Of a DNA stretch of 64,000 nt, positions 34,470 through 42,367 are shown one piece after another. Each line of letters begins with the position of its first letter. Positions within the stretch are counted from its first letter, which is position 1. The stretch is from Thermoanaerobaculia bacterium (GTDB lineage Bacteria > Acidobacteriota > Thermoanaerobaculia > Multivoradales > JAHEKO01). The notes under the pieces were generated by a model, which searched no databases, was not told where the DNA came from, and saw only the letters and a list, made by a program, of their open reading frames with translations. The DNA is taken from assembly GCA_947259925.1 (NCBI GenBank), contig CAMYOG010000057.1:1-64000 (forward strand), read 5' to 3'. Both the position numbers and the translations under genes were made by a program.

Positions 34470-34865
34470 ACTCCGAGAGGTCTCTTCCATGGCCTGGCCG
34501 ATCCGACGCGCTGGCAGATCGTACAGCTCTTGAGCAGGAAGGGTCTGGCCGTCAGCGAGATCGCCGAGCACTTTCCGATGAGCCGGCCCGCGGTCTCCAA
34601 ACACTTGAGGGTGCTACGCCTCGCCGGACTGGTGGTGGAGCGCAAGGAAGGTCGGCACCGAATCTACGAGCTGGTGGCCGAGCCGCTGGAGCAGATCGCC
34701 GGTGCGCTCGAGCGCCTGGCCACCGGTATCGGCACCCAGCGGGGTCGCTGGATCTCCCGCCGGCTGTCGGATGCCGACCAGTGGGCCGAGGAGGCTCGCG
34801 CCGCCGCCGGAGAGGCGCCCGGTGAGGAGACGGCGGACGAGCGCGACCAGTGGCGCTCCTGGTAG
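34458..34865 (+). CDS. ArsR-family transcriptional regulator
   Basis: A 135-residue winged-helix regulator. The HTH reads LFHGLADPTRWQIVQLLSRKGLAVSEIAEHFPMSRPAVSKHLRVLRLAGLVVERKEGRHRIYEL. No Cys cluster for metal binding is present, so it is more like the SdpR/metal-independent group. The ATG at 34458 is preferred over the frame starting at 34389, since 34458 falls in a repeated operator-like site. In homologues this type often controls a neighbouring SRPBCC or membrane gene; here its target is unclear and may be itself. Confidence 0.85.
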   Translation: MVTDTPRGLFHGLADPTRWQIVQLLSRKGLAVSEIAEHFPMSRPAVSKHLRVLRLAGLVVERKEGRHRIYELVAEPLEQIAGALERLATGIGTQRGRWISRRLSDADQWAEEARAAAGEAPGEETADERDQWRSW

Positions 34866-34877
34866 GCGTCGGCCGGC

Positions 34878-35297
34878 TCAGCTACCGAGGACCTCGACCA
34901 GCACCCGCCGGGTGCGGCCGCGATTGTCGAAGTCGCACAGCACGATCTGCTGCCAGGTGCCGTGGGCGACGGCGCCGTCGTGCACCGGCAGGGTGAGCGA
35001 CGGACCGAGCAGCGCCGCGCGCACGTGCGAGTAGCCGTTGCCGTCGCCCCAGCGCAGGTTGTGCGCGTACTCGGCGTCGCTCGGCGCAAGCTGTTCGACA
35101 GCCCTCACAAGGTCCTGAACGCAGCCGCTCTCGTACTCGAGCGTGGTGACCCCCGCGGTGGAGCCCGGGGTGAAGACCATGACCCACCCGTTCTGGACAC
35201 CGCTCTCGGAGACGACGGCGGCGACGTCGTCGGTCAGGTCGTGGATGTCGGTGTCGGCGCCGGTCGCGCGTTCGAGGGTGCGGCGGTAGATCTCCAT
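34878..35297 (-). CDS. yjbQ: YjbQ/UPF0047 family protein
   Basis: A 139-residue protein matching the UPF0047 fold. It has FTPGSTAGVTTLEYESG near residue 43, the HVRAALLGPSLTLPVHDG block and the signature HGTWQQIVLCDFDNRGR, with conserved His residues that bind metal in this family. E. coli YjbQ has secondary thiamine phosphate synthase activity, but its physiological role is unsettled. The start at 35297 is chosen because the family begins directly with a short strand (MEIYRRTL); the longer frame upstream is not conserved-looking. It is convergent with arsR. Confidence 0.88.
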   Translation of the reverse strand: MEIYRRTLERATGADTDIHDLTDDVAAVVSESGVQNGWVMVFTPGSTAGVTTLEYESGCVQDLVRAVEQLAPSDAEYAHNLRWGDGNGYSHVRAALLGPSLTLPVHDGAVAHGTWQQIVLCDFDNRGRTRRVLVEVLGS

Positions 35298-35315
35298 CGC
35301 GCAATGATAACGACG

Positions 35316-35445
35316 CAGCGACGCGTTGTGATGTTCCGGGCTCTCCGCTAGAGTCCCGGCGACGTGATAGGTCCGGCTCCGATCACGGACGCCATCCCTT
35401 CCGAGATCGGCCGGAGGTCGATCTTGCCGCCGAGTATCCCCACTT
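35316..35445 (+). pseudogene. Decayed copy of the aminotransferase promoter and 5' end
   Basis: About 75 nt of promoter and leader plus the first 60 nt or so of coding sequence match 38424-38590. The shared part includes GCTCTCCGCTAGAGTCCC and a GTG start at 35364. The frame reads VIGPAPITDAI, then a gap, then GRRSILPPSIP, against VIDPAPINEAI and GRRSIFPPDIP in the intact gene at 38474. An internal deletion and loss of the rest show that it is a relic. Confidence 0.7.
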
Positions 35446-35489
35446 GTGCAGTCTATTGACTCTTGGACGTCTCTCGGGTGAAGTGACTC

Positions 35490-36617
35490 ATGGTCAGCGT
35501 TCCCAGGTTTCGGCAGCGTGCGGCCGGCTGTTTGCTCCTCGCCCTCATCACCCTGGCGCTCCTCGTGGCCACGCTTGAGGTTGTGGGGCGCGTCGAGCTC
35601 GGGGACTCGTGGGCTCTCACGGCCTTCAGGGGGCAGACGAGCATCGTCGGATGGGACCCGGATCACCGCAACCGGCCGGGGCAGAGGCAAGATATCAACG
35701 AAGACGGGCTCCGTTCCTTCAAGACGCCGTCAGCCATCTCCGACGAGAGCTTCAATGTGATCTTCCTGGGCGATTCCTTTGTCTGGGGCGCGAGGCTTCG
35801 CCCGCGGGAGACGCTGCCCTTTCAGCTCGAGCAGCTCATCCGCGAGCAACACGGCCTCGAAGCCAATGTCCTGAACTTCGGCTGGTTCTCCTCGTCGCCG
35901 ATCCTCAGCTACCGGCTCTTGAACGAAATCGGTCACAAGTACCGGCCCGACCTGGTGGTGCTGGGTCTCGACATGACCGACTTCCGGGACGATCTCGTCT
36001 ACCGGAGCATCCTGGAGAATAGGAGGATCTTCAAGCTGCGCAAGCTGATGCCTGCCAGCATCGTGGGATTGGAGATGCTCCTCGATACGCACAGGTTCTT
36101 CAAACCGATCAAAGAGACTCTCTACGGATTCCCCTCCGACCGGTTCTTCGCGACCAATCAGCCCTTGCAGGACTCCCGGCCGCACCTCGACGCGGTGCTC
36201 GACTCGCTCGAACTGATCCACCGCCACAGCGTGGATGAGCTCCGGGTGCCCTTCGTTCTCTCCCTGTTTCCGAGGAACTTCCAGTACAGCGACACCGAGA
36301 GCCCCGACAACTGGGAGCGGGATGAGTACGAGACGCTGGGGCCCTACGTTCTCGAGCCGTTCCGCTTCTTCGCCGAGATCGCCGAGGACCTGCCCTACCC
36401 CAGCTTTTCGCTTCTGGCCGACTTCCGAGACACCCCGGTGCATCCCCACTGCTTCCACGACGATCCGCACTGGAATGGCAGGGGTGCGAGGATCGCCGCC
36501 CGGGCCGTTCTCCGCTATCTCGACGACGCCGGACTGCTGCCGGAGCCCGCACCGACTCAGCCCGAGGGCCGAGGGGGCGGCGCGACGAGCAGGACCTCCG
36601 GGTTGCCGGCCACGTAA
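35490..36617 (+). CDS. SGNH/GDSL-hydrolase membrane-anchored protein
   Basis: A 375-residue protein. One N-terminal membrane segment (about 10-31) is followed by an SGNH domain. The nucleophile is in FLGDSFVWG, and the catalytic Asp/His pair is in DDPHWNGRGARIAA near the C-terminus. Similar proteins acetylate or deacetylate extracellular glycans (AlgX/AlgJ-like) or are lipases; the glycan neighbourhood favours a polysaccharide O-acyl role. Its 3' end overlaps the convergent GT-C gene by 61 nt. Confidence 0.75.
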   Translation: MVSVPRFRQRAAGCLLLALITLALLVATLEVVGRVELGDSWALTAFRGQTSIVGWDPDHRNRPGQRQDINEDGLRSFKTPSAISDESFNVIFLGDSFVWGARLRPRETLPFQLEQLIREQHGLEANVLNFGWFSSSPILSYRLLNEIGHKYRPDLVVLGLDMTDFRDDLVYRSILENRRIFKLRKLMPASIVGLEMLLDTHRFFKPIKETLYGFPSDRFFATNQPLQDSRPHLDAVLDSLELIHRHSVDELRVPFVLSLFPRNFQYSDTESPDNWERDEYETLGPYVLEPFRFFAEIAEDLPYPSFSLLADFRDTPVHPHCFHDDPHWNGRGARIAARAVLRYLDDAGLLPEPAPTQPEGRGGGATSRTSGLPAT

Positions 36618-38242
36618 TCGACCAGCGTCACGCCGCTCTCGAACCAGTGGACGTTCTTGCCGCTGACCCTGGCGAGTATCTGACTCTCGTCGATGTTCTC
36701 GACGAAGCGCTCCCAGGTCCGCCTTCCCCTCCAGGAGTTCCCGCTCCCCAGGGGGAACGCCCGATCGATCTTGGCGGGCAAGAGGTAGAGGCTCCGGGGA
36801 TCGTTCCCGAAGCTCGACATGACGTCCTTGAGCGAAGCTTCTTCCGCGGCGCCATCGAGACGTGCCAGATCGAGGGCATGAACCCGGAGCTGCGAGGCGA
36901 CGACGACCTTGTCGAATCCTCCCCGGTCGAGCACCCTCTTGGCCTCCTCCACTGCCCGCGTCCTGGTTTCGGTGGAGGCTCGTTCTTCCCGAGCCGCGGC
37001 GACGGCTCGCCAGCCGGGGGACCCGAGGGCGATCGCGACCAGCAGCACGACCCCCCATCTGGCCGGGACGCGACGCGGAAGTTCGCTCGCCGCCTGCCAG
37101 AGGACCGTCACGCCGAGCGCGGCGATCACGGCCAGCAGCGGGTAGACGATCAGGAAATTGCGATGGACATCGATCGTCATCTGCACCATGAAGGCGATCT
37201 GCACGGCCGGTACCACCAATGCCAGCAGCACGAGCGGCCGGCGCACCGCGGCGGCCATCCCCGCCAGCACCAGCGCCACCGCTCCCCAGCCGAGTTCGGA
37301 GACGACCTCGGCCAGCTGGAATCGCAGGTGCTCCCACCCAGGCTCGATCGTGTGGGGACCGTGGCCCTGGAGCCTGTAATGGCGCACCTCGATACCCGCG
37401 TCCTGGAGGAAATTGGGGAGGTCGAGAACGGCGTAGGGCATGGCGATGAGAAAGGCGGCTGCCGGGATCAGGGGCAGGAGGATCCAGTGCCAGAACCTGA
37501 CCGCCCCCTTGCGGGTGAACGTGACCCAGAGCAGAGCGGCGGCCGGTGCAGCCAGCACCGTCACGGCGTTGTACTTGACCGCTCCGGCCAGTCCGCAGAG
37601 CACCAACGACGCCACGATGTGCGAGGTGTCACCGCCGCGCGCGAAGAGCACCGCGAAGAGGATGGCGCAGACGACGAAGAAGGTGGTGGGCACGTCGGGC
37701 ATGATCCTGGCCGAGAGCAGGACGTGAAAGGGCGCGACCGCCAGGAAGAGGGCGGCCAGGAGGCCCACCCATCTTCCTCCCAGTGCCTGGCCCAGGGCGA
37801 AGATCGCCAGCACGGTCCCGGTGCCCAGAATCGCGATCAGGTTCCGGTTCCAGTGATAGAAGCTCGGGTGGGAGATAGTCCATCGCCAGCTCCGGTCGCC
37901 GGTCTTCACATCGGCCAGCCTGGAGAGTGGGGGGCCCTGATCGGCGGGCCGCCCCATCAGGTGGAGGAAGTGAGCCGCGTCGACCACCGCCTCCATGTAG
38001 ATGATCAGGCTGCCGTAGCGATAGAAGTGCGGATTCAGATCGCCCGTCTGCAGCATCCGGATCGCGGGCGCGGCGATCTTCGGCTCATCGCTGAAATGGA
38101 GGTAGGGGAGGCCTCTCGGCGTGTGGCTCAGGCGCAGGGAGAGGGCGAGCAGGGCGACGAGGATCACCAGCAGCGGGAACCCTCGCGACAAGGGCGCGGC
38201 GCCTGACGCCTTCAACTGATCCCACCGCAAGAAACCGAACAT
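36557..38242 (-). CDS. GT-C membrane glycosyltransferase (PMT/ArnT-like, GT39)
   Basis: A 561-residue protein with about 11-12 hydrophobic helices. The catalytic-type acidic pair lies early in the first extracytoplasmic loop (YLHFSDEPKIAAPA), as in PMT/ArnT enzymes that use polyprenyl-phosphate sugars. The C-terminal part, about residues 430-561, is soluble and probably periplasmic. The donor and acceptor are unknown. It overlaps the convergent SGNH gene at the 3' end by 61 nt. Confidence 0.82.
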   Translation of the reverse strand: MFGFLRWDQLKASGAAPLSRGFPLLVILVALLALSLRLSHTPRGLPYLHFSDEPKIAAPAIRMLQTGDLNPHFYRYGSLIIYMEAVVDAAHFLHLMGRPADQGPPLSRLADVKTGDRSWRWTISHPSFYHWNRNLIAILGTGTVLAIFALGQALGGRWVGLLAALFLAVAPFHVLLSARIMPDVPTTFFVVCAILFAVLFARGGDTSHIVASLVLCGLAGAVKYNAVTVLAAPAAALLWVTFTRKGAVRFWHWILLPLIPAAAFLIAMPYAVLDLPNFLQDAGIEVRHYRLQGHGPHTIEPGWEHLRFQLAEVVSELGWGAVALVLAGMAAAVRRPLVLLALVVPAVQIAFMVQMTIDVHRNFLIVYPLLAVIAALGVTVLWQAASELPRRVPARWGVVLLVAIALGSPGWRAVAAAREERASTETRTRAVEEAKRVLDRGGFDKVVVASQLRVHALDLARLDGAAEEASLKDVMSSFGNDPRSLYLLPAKIDRAFPLGSGNSWRGRRTWERFVENIDESQILARVSGKNVHWFESGVTLVDYVAGNPEVLLVAPPPRPSG

Positions 38243-38435
38243 CCAGCTGCCAGAATCGACCTCGCGACGAAACTACCACGCTTGTGGCACAACAGATCGG
38301 CCCACCTACCGGCTGGGCTCGGCGCCGCAGCCCGAAACCACGGCAGCGACGTCGTTGATGAGGTGGTGAGTGTGGGTGTTCGAACTGGCGTGCCCGCTGA
38401 GAGTGTGGTGGTTGATCTACATGCAGCGGCGCGCG

Positions 38436-38464
38436 TTGTGATGTTCGGTGCTCTCCGCTAGAGT
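38436..38464 (+). promoter_or_regulatory. Promoter of the aminotransferase gene
   Basis: TTGTGA at 38436-38441 and TAGAGT at 38459-38464, 17 nt apart, just before the GTG start at 38474. Both boxes and their spacing are repeated in the decayed copy at 35326-35354, which supports function. Confidence 0.55.
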
Positions 38465-38473
38465 CCCAGCGAG

Positions 38474-39811
38474 GTGATCGATCCGGCTCCGATCAACGAG
38501 GCGATTCGCCGGGCCTCCCCGGCCCTGGATGCTGCCCTCTCCGACGTCGGTCGGCGGTCGATCTTCCCGCCGGACATCCCCTTCCAGGCGGCCCAAGCCA
38601 GGGGCAAGCGATACAACGCGACGATCGGCCAGATCACCGACGGGGGTGGACAGGCCGAAGTGCTGCCGGCGCTATCGCAGACGCTCGCACTTCCGTCGAG
38701 CGAAGACCACAACCGGGCGATGCTCTATTCGCCCGTCGAGGGGATGCCAGAGCTCCGGCAGCTCTGGCGCGAGTGGCAGCGCCGCTTGGGACCGGACAAG
38801 TCGTCGACTCTACCGACGGTCACCGCGGGCCTGACGCACGGGCTGTCGCTGGTCGCCGATCTGTTCGGCGGCCCCGGCCGCGCGGTGGCCATCCCGTCGC
38901 CTTTCTGGGGCAACTACCGCCAGACGTTCGGCCTGCGCACTGGTGCGCGCGTCGTGTCGGCGCCGGCCTACCGGGGCGCGGGCTACAACTGCGAGGCGAT
39001 CGCCGAGGCGTTGGCCGGCGAGCCGGCGGGCGAGCCGGCGGTCGCGATCCTCAACTTCCCGTCCAACCCGGGCGGCTACTCGGCGACTGTCGACGAGCGC
39101 CGACGGCTCAGGACATCGCTGCTCACCGTCGCCGACCAGCGCCCCCTGGTGGTCGTCTGCGACGACGCCTACGCTGGTCTGGTCTACGAGCCCGAGGTGC
39201 CGGCGGAGTCGATGTTCTGGGAGCTCAACGGTGCCCACGAGAATCTGATTCCGGTCAAGGTCGACGGCGGCACCAAGGAGTTCTGCTTCTTCGGCGGCCG
39301 CGTCGGCTTCGTCACCTTCCCCTTCGAGCCCGAGAGCGAGGTCGCCGAGGCCCTCGAGAGCAAGGTCAAATGCCTGGTCCGCGCCGCGATGGGGTCGCCG
39401 GTGGCGACCACACAGATGATGCTGGTCCAGGCGTTGCGCGACAACGACATCGCCGATCAGGTCGAGACTGTACGGGAGCTGCTGGAGAAGCGCTATCGGG
39501 TGCTCAAAGCGGCTCTCGGTCAGGTCGACCGCACGCTGTTGAGACCGCTGCCGTTCAACTCGGGCTGCTTCGCGTTGATTGAGCTTGCTAGGGAGCTAGG
39601 CGTCGACGCCGACAACGTGCGCCGCCAGCTGCTGGACGAACAAGACACCGGTGTCATTGCCATCGGTGAGCGGTTTCTGCGCTTGGCGTTCTGCTCGGTG
39701 CGGGCATCCGATCTGGACGAAATCGTAGCGCGGCTGGGGCGCGGGATCGGCGAGCTCGCCCGCAGAGGAACGGCACAGCGGCACCGCGCTACGAGCCGCA
39801 AACGCGAGTGA
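38474..39811 (+). CDS. Aminotransferase class I/II-like (PLP-dependent)
   Basis: A 445-residue fold-type I PLP enzyme. It keeps NFPSNPGGYSATVDE (substrate/PLP region), VVVCDDAYAGLVYEPEV with the PLP-ring Asp, and a Lys in VKVDGGTKEFCFFGGRVGF that would form the Schiff base. The FNSGCFALIEL near the C-terminus is also typical. The start is GTG, with few bases between the promoter and it. A decayed copy of its 5' end lies 3.1 kb upstream. It probably supplies an amino sugar or amino acid; the exact reaction is not evident. Confidence 0.82.
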   Translation: MIDPAPINEAIRRASPALDAALSDVGRRSIFPPDIPFQAAQARGKRYNATIGQITDGGGQAEVLPALSQTLALPSSEDHNRAMLYSPVEGMPELRQLWREWQRRLGPDKSSTLPTVTAGLTHGLSLVADLFGGPGRAVAIPSPFWGNYRQTFGLRTGARVVSAPAYRGAGYNCEAIAEALAGEPAGEPAVAILNFPSNPGGYSATVDERRRLRTSLLTVADQRPLVVVCDDAYAGLVYEPEVPAESMFWELNGAHENLIPVKVDGGTKEFCFFGGRVGFVTFPFEPESEVAEALESKVKCLVRAAMGSPVATTQMMLVQALRDNDIADQVETVRELLEKRYRVLKAALGQVDRTLLRPLPFNSGCFALIELARELGVDADNVRRQLLDEQDTGVIAIGERFLRLAFCSVRASDLDEIVARLGRGIGELARRGTAQRHRATSRKRE

Positions 39812-39886
39812 GTCCGAACGCTCCCCAGTCGCCGGCCTGTACGTCTGAGGGGTAGTATGCCGAGCCAGGAAGAGAGGTAGAAGCGG

Positions 39887-41074
39887 ATGCCCGACCATCG
39901 CGACGACACGCCAGACGGCTCGCCGGAGCTGTCAGTGGTCATGCCCTGTCTCAATGAGGCGGATACGCTCGCTACCTGCATCGAGAAGGCCCAGCGGGCG
40001 GTGCGAGAGGCCGGTATCCATGCCGAGATCATCGTGGCCGACAACGGCAGCACCGACGGCTCGCAGCGGATCGCCGAGGGACTCGGGGCGCGGGTGGTCC
40101 CAGTGGCGGAGAAGGGGTACGGCAGCGCCCTGATGGGCGGAATCGCGGCCGCCCGGGGGCGCTACGTCATCATGGGCGACGCCGACGACAGCTACGACTT
40201 TCTGGACATCCCGCGATTCGTGGACGGTCTGCGGGAAGGCTCCGAGCTGGTTCAGGGCTGCCGGCTCCCTGCCGGAGGTGGCCGGGTGATGCCGGGCGCG
40301 ATGCCGTTCCTGCACCGCTGGATCGGCAACCCGATGCTGTCGGCGATGGTCCGCAGGATGTTCCGCTCGCCGATCCGCGACGTCTACTGCGGCATGCGGG
40401 GCTTCACAAAGAGACTCTACGGCGAGCTGAACCTCCGCTGCACCGGCATGGAGTTCGCGACGGAGATGATCATCAAGGCGAGCCTGACAGACCGGAGGAT
40501 CGCTCAGATCCCGATCGTCCTGCATCCGGACGGACGCCAGACACATGCGCCCCATTTGAAGACCTTCCGGGATGGTTGGCGGACGATCCGCTTCTTCCTC
40601 ATGACCAGCCCGCGATGGCTCTTCCTGATTCCGGGTGGACTGCTGATCTTGGCGGGGATCGCCGGGTACCTCCTCGCGCTTCCGGGGGTCCGGGTCGCCG
40701 GCATTGCCTTCGATGCGCACACTCTGCTGGTCGCCAGCCTGGCAATCCTACTGGGCTCTCAATCGGTGCTCTTCGCCATCTTCACCAAGACCTTCGCAGT
40801 GGCCGAGGGACTTCTGCCACCGGACCCTCGGTTGGACCGGTTCTTCAAGGTGTTCAACCTCGAGAGGGGCTTGGTTCTGAGCCTCTTGGCCCTGGTCACA
40901 GGGCTTGGGCTACTGGTCGGGGCGACCAATCAGTGGAGACTACAGGGCTTCGGTCCGATGGACTACGCGTCGACGATGCGCCTGGTGATTCCGGGCGTCA
41001 CCCTGACCGCCCTGGCCATTCAGATGATCCTGTCGAGTTTCTTTGTCAGCATCCTGGGCATGCGGAGGCTATGA
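39887..41074 (+). CDS. GT2 glycosyltransferase (polyprenyl-phosphate sugar synthase type) with C-terminal membrane helices
   Basis: A 395-residue protein. Residues 14-240 form a GT-A fold of the DPG-synthase/DPM1 type: SVVMPCLNEAD, IIVADNGSTDGS, KGYGSALMGGI and the metal motif in MGDADDSYDF. Four hydrophobic helices follow (about 245-395). Such enzymes make undecaprenyl-phosphate sugars for GT-C transferases, and several GT-C genes are nearby. GGAAGAGAGG precedes the ATG. It overlaps the next gene by 4 nt. Confidence 0.9.
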   Translation: MPDHRDDTPDGSPELSVVMPCLNEADTLATCIEKAQRAVREAGIHAEIIVADNGSTDGSQRIAEGLGARVVPVAEKGYGSALMGGIAAARGRYVIMGDADDSYDFLDIPRFVDGLREGSELVQGCRLPAGGGRVMPGAMPFLHRWIGNPMLSAMVRRMFRSPIRDVYCGMRGFTKRLYGELNLRCTGMEFATEMIIKASLTDRRIAQIPIVLHPDGRQTHAPHLKTFRDGWRTIRFFLMTSPRWLFLIPGGLLILAGIAGYLLALPGVRVAGIAFDAHTLLVASLAILLGSQSVLFAIFTKTFAVAEGLLPPDPRLDRFFKVFNLERGLVLSLLALVTGLGLLVGATNQWRLQGFGPMDYASTMRLVIPGVTLTALAIQMILSSFFVSILGMRRL

Positions 41075-41691
41075 GCCTCCTCGACTCCGTTCACAGCGGG
41101 TACGTTCACCAGCGCCGTGTGCGCGTCCTGCGAGACCGGCTGTCCGCCTTGATTCCCCCCGGTTCGTGCGTCCTGGACGTTGGCAGCGGGGACGGGCTTC
41201 TCGCCTACCTCATCTCCACGAAGCGCCCCGACGTCGAGATCGAGGGCGTCGACGTCCAGGTCCGAGAGCAGACCAGAATCCACGTGAGGCAGTTCGACGG
41301 CCGGACGCTTCCGTGGGAGAACGAGAGCTTCGACGTCGTGATGCTTGTCGATGTGCTACACCACTCCCAGGAGCCGATGCGTCTGCTGCAGGAAGCGGTA
41401 CGCACCAGCCGGCGAACGGTGTTGCTCAAGGATCACACTCTTGAGGGGTGGTTGGCAGAGCCGACACTCAGATTCATGGACCGCATCGGCAATCTGCGAC
41501 ACGGCGTGTCGCTCGAGACCGAATACTGGCGGCGGCGGGATTGGCTCGATGCGTTCGCTCAGCTGGGCCTCGCCGTCGACGTCTGGAGCCGAGATCTGAA
41601 ACTCTACCCGGCGCCGCTGAGCTGGATCTTCGGGCGGTCGCTTCACTTCATCTCCCGGCTGCAGCGACAGCCGGAGTCCGGCTCCCGCTGA
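41071..41691 (+). CDS. Class I SAM-dependent methyltransferase
   Basis: A 206-residue enzyme with motif I VLDVGSGDGLLAYL, acidic IEGVDVQ, and VVMLVDVLHHSQEP, followed by a C-terminal segment rich in aromatic residues (LKLYPAPLSWIFGRSLHFIS) that may contact membrane lipid. Its ATG overlaps the GT2 stop as ATGA, so the two act together, perhaps on a glycan or lipid carrier. Confidence 0.85.
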   Translation: MSLLDSVHSGYVHQRRVRVLRDRLSALIPPGSCVLDVGSGDGLLAYLISTKRPDVEIEGVDVQVREQTRIHVRQFDGRTLPWENESFDVVMLVDVLHHSQEPMRLLQEAVRTSRRTVLLKDHTLEGWLAEPTLRFMDRIGNLRHGVSLETEYWRRRDWLDAFAQLGLAVDVWSRDLKLYPAPLSWIFGRSLHFISRLQRQPESGSR

Positions 41692-41710
41692 CGGGACCGG
41701 CGAACACCAG

Positions 41711-42367
41711 ATGCCCGCCGCCGCCGAGACGCCCTGGGAGAAGGCGTACCGCGAGTTCGAAACCCCCGAGCAGGAGATCCGCAAGTTCATGCGCCGGCTC
41801 GACTCGGCGGGCGCAGCGAGCTGGCCCCGGGACGCACGTATCGTCGAGCTCTTCTGCGGGCGCGGCAATGGATTGAGAGCTCTGGAGCGCTTCGGGTTCA
41901 CCAGGCTCGAGGGCGTCGATCTGTCCGAGACACTGCTCGCGCAGTACACCGGCTCCGCTCGCCTCTATGTGGGCGATTGTCGCGAGCTGCAGTTCCCGGA
42001 CGCGAGCCGTGATCTGGCGATCGTCCAGGGTGGACTGCATCATCTGCCGACGCTGCCCGACGATCTCGAGAGGACTCTGGCGGAGATTCTGCGCGTGGTG
42101 CGCCCAGGCGGTCGAGTGATGTTCGTCGAGCCATGGTCGACGCCGTTTCTGACCGCGGTTCACGCGCTCTGCCGGATGGGCGTGGTGCGCAGGCTCTGGG
42201 CCCGTCTGGACAACCTGGCGACGATGATCGAGCACGAGCGAGAAACCTACGAGGCGTGGTTGGCGCGGCCCGGTGAGATTCTCGCCCTGCTCGACGAATG
42301 CTTCGAACGAGAGCGGGTCTCGATCGGGCTGGGCAAGATCAACTTCGTTGGCCGGCCGAGGTCCTGA
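41711..42367 (+). CDS. Class I SAM-dependent methyltransferase
   Basis: A 218-residue enzyme with IVELFCGRGNGLRALERFG as motif I, LEGVDLS, and a motif reading LAIVQGGLHHLP, then LRVVRPGGRVMFVEPW. Its stop shares one base with the start of the next gene (TGATG). It is distinct in sequence from the preceding methyltransferase, so the cluster appears to have two different methylation steps. Confidence 0.85.
   Translation: MPAAAETPWEKAYREFETPEQEIRKFMRRLDSAGAASWPRDARIVELFCGRGNGLRALERFGFTRLEGVDLSETLLAQYTGSARLYVGDCRELQFPDASRDLAIVQGGLHHLPTLPDDLERTLAEILRVVRPGGRVMFVEPWSTPFLTAVHALCRMGVVRRLWARLDNLATMIEHERETYEAWLARPGEILALLDECFERERVSIGLGKINFVGRPRS

Noticed and set aside
38243-38435. Possible recombinase remnant on the minus strand (peptide with HHTLSGHASSNT)
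   Set aside because: Too short, with stops on both sides and no Arg/Tyr catalytic set; similarity to tyrosine recombinases is not convincing.
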